This document shows positions 23,331 through 35,488 of a stretch of DNA of 64,000 nt, piece after piece. Position numbers and translations under genes: made by a program. Position 1 is the first letter of the stretch. Each line of letters begins with the position of its first letter. The DNA comes from Trogon surrucura (Eukaryota > Chordata > Aves > Trogoniformes > Trogonidae), in contig CM036658.1 of assembly GCA_020746105.1 (NCBI GenBank), positions 9,470,689 through 9,534,688 on the forward strand, given 5' to 3'. The notes under the pieces were generated by a model, which saw only the letters and a program-made list of their open reading frames with translations, was not told the DNA's origin and did not search any database.

Positions 23331-26300
23331 GTGAGTTTTGTGCTTCCTTCGGCACCAGGTTTTCGCAGGACTGGGCACTAGAGGTATCTGGATTTTTCAG
23401 CTGAGATGTGCTAGCTTTGCTTTCATCTCCCAACAGCTGCTTTGAGGCTACATTGCATTTTCCACTGTAAAAATATCTCGGCGTCCTGGTTTCACTTTTT
23501 AATTTTCAACAGCGTTTTTTTTCTCTGTGTGTAATTCTCAAAGACGAAGTAGAATAACCTCACGAACTGTGTGGTTAGTGAGTCAGAATGGAGTCTGTCA
23601 CGGCTCCAGACAGGGCGATAGCTGCTTCGATGAGGTCTCAGAAGTTAAAAAGGGGAGCAAGTGTCTGACTTGTCACGACAGGAACATGAAGCTGCAGTGG
23701 GGAAAAGGGAACTGCCAGGAGCAAAATACGAGCATGAGGAAGGTGCACGTTAACATAAAAGCTGTCATGGAGGCAGCCCAAGTGATACACAGTCAGACTG
23801 GTTTATAGAGACACAAGTAATGCCAATATTGAAACTAATTTCAGGAGCAGCCTGAGGTCATAATGACCTGATATTCCAGAGACGTTCAAGGTCAAGGGCT
23901 TCTGAAAATTGTGCTGTGTTTTGCTGTAAATCTGATCTTTAATGGTTTGATAATCTCTAATTAAAGTGATCAGCCATAGATTAAAAGAAAGAAACAAAGT
24001 GCACAGATTTTAAGACCCTTTAGTGATCCTGCATTACTAAAAATGCAATTAACAAAACCATATAGGGTTTCATTAAAGTTTCTATGAAACTAACAGCCTG
24101 TTTTGCTTTGGTAAGCTTAAAATTTGCAATCAATTTGACACATCATTTGTAGTTCAGTAAATATGAAATTAAGAAGTCAGTGAGAATCCCCTACATGACC
24201 TAGCACTTGGGTTGTTGGCTTTAATACTGATGAATTTGAGTTGTCTGTGCTGAAGGCAGTAAATTAAATCTTAATTGACTGTCAAATTCTGAATAATGAA
24301 TTCTGAATTCTTCCAAATATCTTTGTCAGCATTTTTATGTCTAAGACTATTCTTAGAATAACTCTACTGCTGCTTCATTTGTCAGCCACCTGATACCACG
24401 TGTTCCAGACAGGGTTAATTAACAACCTTAACACTGAAAATCTATGAATTTTACCTTCCATTTGAAAATATTACTAGTATTTTTGCAAATTTTTACGTTC
24501 ATCTGCTGTTTTCCAGCCTTCTCTAAAAGCCCGTTTTTCCATCTCTGGATGCTCAGGACTTCTCATTGCAAGGTAGTCTATTTGTCTATGATATGGTCCT
24601 GCTTTACCTCTAAATAATTTCATGGGAAAGGGAGCGGAAAGAGAAGATCCTGTGGTAACCAGACTACTGAGTCTCATGAAGACTTGTATGATACCATTCT
24701 CAGAAGGGTTTACCGTGACGTTTTGCAATAAGAAAGAAACAAGGGATTCACTTATCAGACTCAGTAGTGCCTTCATATCTTTGGTTGGTTGTTATCAAAC
24801 TGAAGTCTCTTGGGGTCTGTTAAGTTAAAATTCAGATCACCTTTTTTTTTTCAAACTTTTGTATTTTTCTAATCTGAAAGACATCATATACTCATTAAGT
24901 ATTCCCATCAAAAATGTATATTGTTTTCCCCTATACATCACACCTTTTTATGCATGTTAATGTGTTTTTAATTCATGGTAACAAATGCAAAACAATAAAA
25001 GACTTTTCACTTGGTGTTTGTTGAAGTCTTGTGGTTTGCTTTTAATGAAGAATAGATTGATTAAGTTTTCACTAGAGTTCGTCCGAACACCTGGAACAAA
25101 TATTGTTTTGCAATTCACTTTGAGTTTTCTAAATAGTCTTACACTTTTTGGAGATGTGAATTCCTTCTTGCTCTTTTGGTTTTGGAAGGATGAAAATCAT
25201 TAAACCAGAATAGAATTGTGTTGGTAAGGCATGTTAAGCTGCTTTAAAATACAGACTCCTTGCAATTCAAAGTAAGTTTTTGCCAAGATCAGGATAAGAA
25301 ATCAAAGTTCATTAAAATGTCTTTAGTGTACTAAGGAAGGACATTAATGATCCATTTTTCTTTGATTATTGGGAAGAATGCAAAGCTTACTTCAGCCAGC
25401 TTTATATGATAACAGGAATGTATTTGTTCTATTTTTTAAAAAAGGTTTTTATTTAAGATAAATACTGTCTTAAATCACTCTCAAATCTTTTTTTTCTGGA
25501 GGATGTATGAAGCAATTAAAACAATTTTTCTTATTAACTGCCTAAAGCTTCCATTATGAAAACAATAAAAGAGGTGTTGTGTAATTATGACAGTAACAAG
25601 GGGAAAAAAACCTAGACCCATTAAGTCAGTTAACTGATGTGAATATAGGTACTCTAGTTTGCAAAGATCCTGAAACAAGAGTCTGTAAATTGTTCCACAC
25701 AGTCAGGTTAACATCAGCTACTCATCACAGCAGACAGCGAAAAAGAGAGGAACAAAGAAATCTGAAGGCGTAACACATGCTTTCAGAATGACTACTGCGT
25801 ACGCATGAGTAAAAATAAAATGCCTAACAAAATGCAGAATCTGTCTTCATAATTTAACTATTCTCATTTGAAGGTAAAACACACTACATATGAAAGATCT
25901 AACTTTAGAATATTTATTGGATCAATAAATAATTATTCCTTGTGTTTGATTTCAACAGTTAGCTCTAATCAATGTATTGGTCAGAGAGACTGCACAAATT
26001 GTGAATTTTTCCCAAGCCACATTTGCGACATAACTGACACTTCAGCAGAACAGCAGTGAATGAAATGCACATTTCTAGAATAGAAAAAAATGGCTTTTCA
26101 GAAACAAAGCCGTCAAGTAGCGTGTTTGCATGTTTGCTAGATGTGTGACATTCAAGGAAGGAGTGTCAGTGGAAGAATGTAACATACTTAATCAGAGGCT
26201 GCACTTGCAGCAAATGAGATGATATGACTCTGTTCTTACAGAGGTCTGACCCCAGCAAATCCATGTCACATCTGTCCTTCAGTCTCAAGCGGCAAGACTT

Positions 26301-27956
26301 GTGTCAAACAATCAAAGATAAACCACCCAGATAACTTAAGTAAGACATTCATCTTGCTAAATATTCAAAGTTTTGAATTTTCAGATTTAGACTAGCACCA
26401 TATATTGAAAAAATGCAAGAAAAAAAGAACAAAAAGAAAGAGGTGATCAAACAGAGGAATATTTTTTTCTATATTAAGGGAGATATATTTGTTGTGTTAT
26501 TTCTTTTAACAAAGACTCTCTTATTTTGAAAGAAAAAGAAGCAAAAAGAAAAGTCTTTGGAGAATAATACTAATTTCCCAAGTTGTTTAAGGAGCAGAGA
26601 TTTCTATAAAATCTGGGAATATGCAATGTCTCTAATGACATTGTACTTTCAAAAGTCAGACTTTGCTACCTTCCACTGAAAAAAAAATAGCAGTTTCACT
26701 CTCAGTATAAATATAAGGAAAAACTACAAATAAGCCATCTGTTCAGTTACATTTCTTGGTGTTGAGGGTAATGAACTGGTTGCAATTTACCTAGACGATA
26801 ATTTAACACCAGGTACACTTACTGAAATTAGATGTAGATTTTTATACAGGGAAAGGAAGGCTATTGTGCAGAGTAAGTATTTCTACACTACATGTTTTAA
26901 ATTTTTCATTGAAGTAATGGCAAATTCAGGAGCTCTCAGTAGCAGCTCCTTCTTTCCTCTTCCAGTTTGTGGGACAGAGTCTCATCCCCAGTGACTTTGT
27001 CTATACACCTGGTAGCAAAAACTGCATTTTGTAAGCTATGCAGATGGAATTATGGATGTTACTACATCCAAATTCTTGTAGTAGAGAGAATTCATAGTGG
27101 TGGGAACAAATGTTTTAAAGTTATAGAAATTGTATTGTAACTTCAAGGCAACATCCACAATCAGTCCAATGGGTCTCTCCACTGACAGCTTGAATTTATT
27201 TTTTTTTATGGTTAGAAGGAGAAACAGACAACTTAAATATGTCCATATTCAATATTAATTTAAATATTAATTCAATATTAATTAAATTTAATATTAATTA
27301 AATATACTTTTAAAATAAAGTTTTCATTTCCACCAAAACAGCAATCACGATAACAGTTGTTATAAGCACTGAATCCTCTTCTCATTGCCCTGCATCTTTT
27401 CTGGAACACACTTGTATCTTTCAAATTTACCTGGTTGTTTTCCATTTCAACCTAACTTGTTCTGTTGCCTGAAGAATTGGAAAGAAACAGATTGATTGTT
27501 TTCCTCCTTACCCTCTTTCACACATTTTCTACCCAACGTCTCTGTGGCGTGAGGATATGTGGAGTCCTTAAATTCACGCAGGAAAAAGCTCGGAGCTCTG
27601 CATTTTGCAGATCAACAGGAACATCTCTGCTGTTTTTGGACAGTATAGAGAAGAACACTTACACACCTTGAGGGTCTCCTAGGGCTCTGTTAACCCTACG
27701 TGACTCAACAGTTCTCCCTCTTTCCTGCTGAATCTTTCTTTATGTGAGATTTTACGTGCAGAATAAGTCCCATCGACTCACTTTTTTATCTGTCTAGTAA
27801 AAATATTTACACTGAGAGGCCACTGACATTTATTACATTATACTAGTTAATATTCAGTAACATGTATTTTTGTTTTGTCTCCCTCGTCCACCCAACATGT
27901 CAATAACTAGGAATTTTATTAGAAGCAGTTGTGTGCATAGGCTCATTCAAAATTTT
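23331..27956. other. AT-rich sequence without recognised feature
   Basis: No convincing exon. The stretch 23440-23820 is less AT-rich and holds a 93-codon open frame (23527-23808) of unknown nature. An AT palindromic patch lies at 27247-27305. Confidence 0.4.
27247..27305. repeat. AATATTAATT-type AT-rich repeat
   Basis: At least four imperfect copies of AATATTAATT(T/C)AA follow one another; each unit is nearly self-complementary. Confidence 0.75.
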
Positions 27957-28372
27957 TGAGGGTTAAGGCTGGGCTGGCTGCTATACTCTGACAGATGCTC
28001 TCTAATCCTTCTCCCTCCCCAAATGAGAAGGGAAAGGGAATGAGGCAGAGACACCTAAGGATTGGAAAAAAAAGACTAAAACAACTTTAGTAAAACAACG
28101 ATAGTATTAACAAGGAAATAATGAAAATAATGAAATATATACAAACATATACAAAATGGGTATCCAACCACACTCACTTCCTGATGCTGCAGACCAGGTG
28201 GCACCAGGAGAAGCACCAGGGTCAGCAGCAGAGGGGACCTGGCCACAGGAGCTGGATTTTGGAACTCAGGATCGGGAAGAAGAATGAACAAAGTCTGTTT
28301 CAGACACTGGTCACTGAAGAAGAGGGTAGCCTCTTAGAAGAGGATTGGTTCTGTTTAGCTCAAACTAGGACA
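27957..28372 (-). mobile_element. Short LTR-like element, reverse orientation
   Basis: Read on the minus strand it starts TGTCCTAGTTTGAGC at 28372 and ends CAGCCTTAACCCTCA at 27957, matching TG...CA ends. Inside it has the TATACAAAAC / TTAACAAGGAAATAATG segments that recur in avian LTRs, followed by a GGGGAGGGAGAAGG block near the sense 3' end. No clear target-site duplication is visible (flanks ATTTT and AAAAT). It probably represents a short ERV LTR. Confidence 0.5.
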
Positions 28373-31343
28373 AAAATGCAGTTAAATATTTGTATGATAT
28401 TGTATGAAATCTACTTATTTTTTTCGTCAAAATAAAAAACTGTAAAAGAATATGAGTTCAATCAAGGTAACTCAGACCGTCTGTGCACCCTGGACTTTCT
28501 GCAGCTCTTCTCAGTTTCTCTGTTCTGTGGCTCCTCTGAGACACTTTTGTCCCTTATATCCTGCATGGAAGAAGAACTCAAAATAACATTTAAATCTAAT
28601 CTTTCAAAAACAAACACACCCTGGAGCCTTAGTACACTTACAGAACACATTATTACTACTAAACTTTCAGAATCTGTGCATTGTGAAAGGACTTAGAGAA
28701 AAGATACTGTTAATCAGATAAAGAGACACACAGTCCCTGCTCCTATGCTCACTTTCATAAAGGTGCAGCCCAGATGTGGTTTATAAATATGTGAATTTAT
28801 AAATTTTACTAAGTCTGGAAATTGCACATGGGAGAGTAGTTTATTCTGAAATTAACCTGTTTTATTCATGATCTTGCTTATCATGCCTCCCAAATACCAA
28901 CAATCTGCTGACAACTTTGGAAACATCTTTATCTGCTGGTTTATAATCTAATGGACCATCAATTATTCATTATTAATAATATTATGAAATTAATTACACT
29001 CGGAAACTGCTCACTACGAGGTCCTTAATCTCTAACCATTTTGACCAAAGAAATTAACTTCTCTTTGATTAAATTGTTAAAGAGTATGCTACCACTGAAG
29101 GGCTGAAATGGCATCCTTATCAGGTCTGATGACTTTTGTGAAACTGTTTCAAAAATGTTTACACTGTCTTCATTCTCTGATAGCCTCACTGAGTGCTTAG
29201 ATTTCCATATGAGCTGTCAGTACTTAAAAATTAGGACAATAACATTCAATAACATGACATTCTGGGCTTTATTTGTATCTTAGTTGTATCCAAGTAACTC
29301 TGTCAAATTGTTGTAAAACTATCTTGAAAATGTAGATTAAAAATACTCAGCCTTCCTACCATACTACCATGTTTGCTGTTTGCAAATAAAATATTTGTCT
29401 AAAGGAAAATAGCAGCTGGCATTTACTGCTGTCATCAATTAGTGTATATAACACCAGCAAATTACAATGTTTTGTAGAAACTCATTGGAATTCATTGAGA
29501 GAAGTCTTCTCTCAACAATATTTCTACCATATCAGTGATTTCCAGAAACAGATCAGTAATGCAGATAAATTTCACAGGGGGGGTTGTGCAAGAATTCCAC
29601 TGTTCTATAATTTCAGTAGCTTATGACAGAGATTGTTTGGAAGGAAAATCATGCAAATGTTCCTGAATCTAGCTAGCAGGGAAAGAGGTGAAAATGTAAA
29701 TATTGATGGACTAAACTAGAGCAAGCGGCTGTTGTGCTCTATTTTCAGTCTCCACCCCCCAAAAATGAGAGCCTAGGGTAGAAAATTCGAGAGTAGGGCA
29801 AGCAAGAGAAGCAAGAAATGAACTCTTTCCACCAGGTCTTTCAAGGTCCAGTGAACTATTTGGGAGATTGTGTCGTATCTGTCACCTCCTGAAATCATTT
29901 GATGTCTCGTATTTCCTTTATTGAAAGGGACAATGAACTCTGTCTCAGTCATTCAGCGTCATATAGAACCTTGCTGTATTCTGTTATTTTCTTTCTGTTT
30001 TCTAGACTGAAGCATTCCAGGCTGTGAGAACTTCACGTGCATTTCACAATAGGTAGATTTCTGCACAATTTCACAGTTTACAAAATGTATGGAATCACCT
30101 TTCTGCATTCAACACCTTGAGTGGTAGGTGTGTTTAGACCTTGGAAGGTTGTTCTGCAGCACCACCATTATTTCAGCTTCAACTGAAAAAAAACTCTAAA
30201 TAATACTTCAAATTGAGAAGGTAATGCTTACATTTGCTGGTTAATAAATGAAAAAGGTAAGCTAATTTGAAGCTTTGTTGGACATCAACAGTTTGCTTGT
30301 TTACCTGTCTTTCCCTTTTCACTTACTGTTACCTGGATCTCTGTTGTGTAACTTAGTAGCAAATTGGCACTAAGAAATTAAAAAACACCCAACCAACTGA
30401 ATAAAGGTCCCTCTCCACCCTATTGGGTCCCTGCCCCAAGGAGTTTATGTTCAGTCTAGCTTCAATGAAAGTAAGTGGAAGCTTCCACAAATGCATGAAG
30501 GAAAAGAGATGCAAAGACAGATTGATTGCGTGTTTTTGCTTGGGTAACAAATCTCTGGTGCTGCCATTAATGTACTCTTTTAAGATTCTTAGGCTAGCTG
30601 TCTAAGAAGATACATGTGTTTTCATTCTAAGCTGTATAAAAATCCCCCAAAAAAACAGCTCAAAATTGCCAGAAAAGACACTCATGGACAGTGTTTGTTA
30701 AAAACCGCTATTAGTTATAGGGAGAGTTTGACATGGGGTATTGTTTGTGTGGGGAATTAAATGGCTCAGAAAGAATGGTTAGTTGCAGTCCAAATGAGGA
30801 TGGTAAACTCCCTCGCAGGAGTACTCTAAGTGACGTCTTCATGTGACTCAGAAGAATCTCCTCAAACTGTTGTTTTGCTCAGTTCTTGTAACCGATATGA
30901 CTATGAATGCATGTGACCACTCCAGCACATACATGATCCTTCACTATTGTCTTTACCTGTAAATCATGCCCTACATTTACTGAATACAAGAAGCTGCCCT
31001 GAAGTTTGTTTCTGCACCTGCAAAAAGTTTCTGTTGTCCAGACCGAAATGTCCCACCAGAGAACAGCTGATTGCTTCTGCAGCACGAGCTGCCTGGGTAT
31101 CTCCATGTCAGTCCACCCGCTGTCAATCAATGCATCTACACATGCAAGTGAGAGAACAGGGCACAACTAGGAACTGTCTACAACAGTGTCTGCAATGGTC
31201 TGAAGTTCCTGCTGGGAAAACACCTGCAACAATCCGTCAAGTGGTTAATTGTGACGGCAACCAAGAGCTCAGCACCTCAGTTCATGCTAGTCCACTCTCT
31301 CACCCTTGCAGATGATTCTCTGGGCATTCCTGGGCTACCAGAG
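28373..31343. other. AT-rich sequence without recognised feature
   Basis: No supportable gene. The last 400 bases (about 30900-31320) are less AT-rich and contain a 122-codon open frame on the plus strand (30947-31315) that I cannot assign. Confidence 0.4.
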
Positions 31344-32454
31344 TGTAATGCTTTGACCCTGGCTGGTGGCCAGGTTCTCACCACAGCTGCTCTGTCTCTT
31401 CCCCTTCTTGGCTAGGTGAGGGGAGAAAATATAATGAAGGGGCCATGGTTTGAGATAAAGACAAGGAGATCACCCACGGCTATTGTCCTGGGCAAAACAG
31501 ACCTGATTTTGGGGAAATTATTTAAGTTTATTAACAATAAAAATCAGAGAAGAGTAATGAGAAATAAAAGCAGATCTTGAAAATAACAGCTTCCTCCCAA
31601 CCCTTCCTTCTTCGTGGGCCTCATATCATTCCCAGTTTATCCACCTCCTCCCCCGCAAGTGGCTCAGGGAGACAGGGAACGGGGGTTGAGGTCAGTTCAT
31701 CAGATGTTGTCTCCGTTGCTCCTTCTTCCTCTGTACCATTGTAGGGTCCTGCTCAGGGGAGTCAATCTTCACATACACTTTTTCCAACTTGAGTCCTCTC
31801 ATGAGATACAGCTCTTGACAAACTGCCCCAACGTGAGTCTCTCTCCATGGGATGCAGTCCTTCAGGGGAAACTGCTCCACCACAAATCCCCCATGGGGTC
31901 ATGAGTCCTGACAGCAAACCTGTTCTGGCATGGGCTCCTCTCTCTCCACAGGCTACAGATTCTGGCAGGAGTTTTCTCCAGTGCAGGCTTCCCATGTGGC
32001 TACAGCCCCCTTAAGGCTTCCACCCGCTCCAGCGTGGGGTCCTTCACAGGTTACAGGTGGACATCTACACCCCCATTATCTCCACAGATTGCAGAGACAG
32101 AGCCTGCCTCACCACGGTGTTCACCTCAACCCAGGGGAATCTCTGCTCCTGCACCCGGAGCACATCTTCCCCCCTCTCTTCACTGGCCTTCGTGTCTTCA
32201 CAATAATCTCACTCTTCTCTCTCTCTCCCTGTCACTTGTTGTTGCGCAGTTCTTTTTCCCAGCTTCTTAAATATGTTATCACAGAGGAGTTCCCACCATC
32301 ACTGATGGGCTCAGTCTTGGCCAGCAGCGGGTCCGTCTCTGGAGCCAGCTGGTGTTGGCTCTATCAGACCTAAGGGAAGCTTTGAGCAGGTTCTTGCAGA
32401 AGACACCCCTACAGCCTCCCCACTACAGAAGTCTGGCCGGACAAACCCAATACA
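31344..32454 (-). mobile_element. Solo LTR of the ERVL-like family, reverse orientation
   Basis: About 1.1 kb opening TGTAATGCTTTGACCCTGG and closing AACCCAATACA. Flanks CAGAG (31339-31343) and CAGGG (32455-32459) form a five-base target-site duplication with one mismatch. In sense (minus) direction it has the 'CCTCTGTGATAACATATTTAAG' TATA region near 32267-32288 and an AATAAA-type signal near 31534, in the same order as the LTRs at 38 and 40 kb. It is more diverged than those copies. No internal genes are present. Confidence 0.8.
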
Positions 32455-33219
32455 CAGGGAATTAATGTCTTGAGTGTTGTCAGCACACACAAAGCACTGA
32501 TCTCCCTCTACCCCAAAGCAATATCTAAACGATAGACTTGAATTTCGCATTTGTAACTTAAGTACCATAGCTTTTGGCAGAGCTCATAGAGCTGGATTTA
32601 TACTTTCTAAGCCTTTCCTTATTAACAGAGAAATTGAGAAAGAGCTGAGAATGCCCTCCGAAAACCATCATTAATCTACCTAGTTTTGTACAAGAATTTT
32701 TGTACAATAAAAAATGAAACTGTACCTGAGAAGACAATCTGCAGTGGCTAGCGATAAACACCCATCCATCAAGTTAATGAAATAAACCACTGCTACATTT
32801 TCATTAATTCTGAAATGCTGTTAAGAATACCTCAACCTATATTTATGTCTATACATATAAATATATGCACAGGCAAGCAAAAATAATCCTTCCATTCTGG
32901 GTATTTCCTAGATTATATGTTAAATTAAGGAAATGTAAATAGGGAAGCATACAAAGGAAAGTTTGAATATAAATTAAATTTCCAATAAAAATATTTGAAA
33001 AATAACATTGTAAGGTAATCCTTTCATGATATTTTATGCAAAATTAATTTCTACTTCAATTGTACTAATAGACTCTCAACTTACATTGAAACAGCTTCAC
33101 ACTTGTAGAAGACAGAGAACTTAGTACATGCTCTTGGTGTTGAACAAATCCAAACTGAATGAAGTAGTGAAGATCAGCAAAATATTTGTCTTGATCAGAT
33201 AAACTAGTGTTCAGAAAAT
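32455..33219. other. AT-rich sequence without recognised feature
   Basis: No gene or classified repeat seen. Confidence 0.4.
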
Positions 33220-33405
33220 ACCCCTTCTGGCACAGGCTGCCCAGAGAGGTTGTGGAGTGTCCTTCTCTGGAGACTTTCAAAACCCCCTGGATGCGTTCCT
33301 GTGTGATCTACTCTGGGTGATCCTGCTCTGGCAGGGGGTTGGACTAGATGATGTCTAGACATCTCTTGCAACCCCTAACATTCTGTGATTCTGTGATTCT
33401 GTGAT
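33220..33405 (+). mobile_element. CR1 LINE 3'-end fragment
   Basis: It starts within the CR1 C-terminal coding end (CACAGGCTGCCCAGAGAGG), runs through GGTTGGACTAGATGATGTCT and ends in three ATTCTGTG units at about 33381-33404. The tail unit is the ATTCTGTG variant rather than ATTCTATG, indicating a different CR1 subfamily from the copies at 10 and 42 kb. Confidence 0.9.
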
Positions 33406-33582
33406 TTCAGTACAATGCTGCATCATTGATATTTTAACATTGAAATAATGAACAGGTGAAGCAAATTGCATATACTTACTTAAATGAAAGCTTCCTTACA
33501 GAACAACTCAATGAAATGCAGGCAGAACATCTAAATTTTAAAAATAAAGGACAGAACCAAAGTAGATGTGTTTTAAATATCA

Positions 33583-34551
33583 GAGATGGAGGAGTGAGAA
33601 TCTGTGCAGACACCAAGGTCGGTGAAGAAGGAACGGGGGGAGGATGAGCTCCAGGCACTGGAGCAGAAAGTCCCCCGGGTCCGTGGTGAAGACCATGGTG
33701 AAGCAGGTTGTCCCCCTGCAGCCCATGGGCGAGGTGTAGATGTCCACTGTGAGGATCACCGCGTAGATGTCCGCCGTGGGGCAGAGGACTCCACGCAATG
33801 TGGTTGGATGCCTGAAGGGAACTGTAGCCCGTGGGAAACCCACATCGCAGCAGGTCGCTGCCAGAACCTGTAGCCTGTGGGAGAGTGAATGCCCACGCTG
33901 GAGCAGGTTGGCTGGTGGGACTTTTGTGATGCTGCGGGGGACTCAAGCTGGAGCAGTTTCCCCTGAAGGACTGCGCCTCAGACTCACGAGGGGTGGGCTG
34001 CCCCTTGTCAGGCATCTCCTGTTGGACAGTTTGTGATGAATTGCCCTTCATGGGATGACTCACGTAGGAGAAGAGTGTGTGAAGCTTGTCTCCCGTAAGA
34101 GGGACCCCACAGTGGCCCTGGGGAAGAGTAAAGAGTCCTTCCCTGGAGTGAAGAGACGGTGGAACCAACGTCGGATGAACGGACCTTAACCCCCATTCCC
34201 TGTCCCCCTGCGCCGCTCGGGAGGAAGAGGTGGAGAAACCAGGGTTGATGTTAAGCCCGTGAAGAAGGAAGGGATGTGGGGGAAGGTGTTCCATTTGTTA
34301 AGATCTGTTTGCTTTTTTTTTTTTTTCCTCATTTCTCACTACTCCTCTCTGATTGGTTCTCTTAATAAATATAATCATTTTCCCCAAAATTGAGTCTGTT
34401 TTGCCCGGGACGGTAAATGAGAGTGATCTCCCTGTCCTTATCTCGAACCCTGAGCCCTTTGAAATATTTTCTCCCCCTGTTTAGCAGTGAAGGGGCAGTG
34501 ACAGAGCAGCTGTGTGGGTATATGGCTGCCGACCAGGGTCAAACCATGACA
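33583..34551 (+). mobile_element. 5'-truncated LTR of the ERVL-like family
   Basis: It matches the LTRs at 38324 and 40056 closely from their internal 'CAGAGATGGAGGAGTGAGA' block to the 3' end (GGTCAAACCATGACA). The first 230-260 bp, including the TATA region, are missing. It retains the AATAAATATAATC polyadenylation region near 34363. Truncation on the 5' side is not expected from retroviral integration and suggests a later deletion or recombination. A long antisense open frame across it (33476-34294) is an artefact of GC-rich LTR sequence. Confidence 0.85.
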
Positions 34552-34552
34552 C

Positions 34553-34835
34553 ACCCACACACACAAAACGAATGCATGTGGCATGCTAGTTTACATGAGA
34601 AGTGAGGCTAATTTTAATAGACTAAACCAATAATGGATGAAACAGTTATCACTAACTAATAATTGTAAAACGAGGCATATTTACACTAATTAAGTTACAA
34701 TATAAATATGTTGCATTTTTTTTAATGTCTTCTGTTAATTTCGCCCAGTATCCAAACTTAGCTAACTTTGCTAATAAACCAATGTTGTCTTTCTAAACTA
34801 TCATTTGGTTTAAAGAGTTTTTTTGGTTGCTATTT
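34553..34835 (+). repeat. Unclassified dispersed repeat, copy B
   Basis: Homologous by eye to 808-1195 and uninterrupted, with the same block order as copy A. It begins right at the 3' edge of the truncated LTR and ends just before a CR1 fragment, so both neighbours may have inserted into or clipped a larger copy. Confidence 0.6.
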
Positions 34836-34849
34836 TTGGTTACAATGAG

Positions 34850-35347
34850 AGAGAAGTCGAGGGGAACAATTCCCTCCCTCAACGCACTGCTCAGGCTATT
34901 TTGGATGCAGTCCAGGATGCGATTGGCTTTCTGAACTGCCAGCACACATTGCTGGGGCATGTTCAGTTTTAAACTCAGCATCACCCTCAAGTCCTCCTTG
35001 GCAGGGCTGCTCTCAATCCCTTCACCTCCAGCCTGTGTTGCTATCTGGGATGGCCCCATCCCAGGTGCAGGACCTTGCCCTTGGCCTTGCTGATTTTCCT
35101 GTGGTTTTCACAGGCCCACCTCTCCAGCCTGTCCAAACCCCTCTGTATGACATCCCTTCCCTTCAGTGTGTCTATCACACCACACAGCTTGGTGATATTC
35201 ACAAACTTGCCAAGGGTGCACTTGATCCCGCTGCCTATGGCACTGGGGAGTATATTAAATGGTACTGCTGCCGTTAGGAACCCTTGAGGGACTCCACTGG
35301 TTTCTGCTTAGATGTTGAGTCATTGACTGTAACTCTTTTTGTAACCT
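34850..35347 (-). pseudogene. CR1 LINE, reverse transcriptase segment
   Basis: On the minus strand this covers CR1 RT from about motif B down to the LGVMLS-type region. Recognisable pieces are KRVTVNDST near the high end, a CCT-GATC-like FADDTKL region degraded to a KFVNITKLC-like form, and AVQKANRILDCIQ near 34910. Several frame changes show decay. Its high-coordinate end lies only about 140 bp upstream of the start codon chosen for the 35489-36442 gene. Confidence 0.85.
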
Positions 35348-35488
35348 CTTGGTTAATCCTTCCTCTCCCCATGAAGAGCTGGAGAAGCTGTTGGGGATGG
35401 GATGGAACACTGGGAACCCTAACATTCCCTCCCGGGAAACGCTCAAACAGAACCCACAACGGACCAGGCCGCAGCCTGCCAACGGGCA

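Noticed and set aside
28930-29110. AT-rich block with several TAATTA-type motifs, a possible conserved enhancer
   Set aside because: Such motifs are common by chance at this base composition. Without cross-species alignment there is no support.
33476-34294. 272-codon antisense open frame, the longest in the window
   Set aside because: It runs across a GC-rich LTR in reverse. The equivalent regions of the related LTRs at 38 and 40 kb give similar antisense frames with different breaks, so it is a composition artefact.
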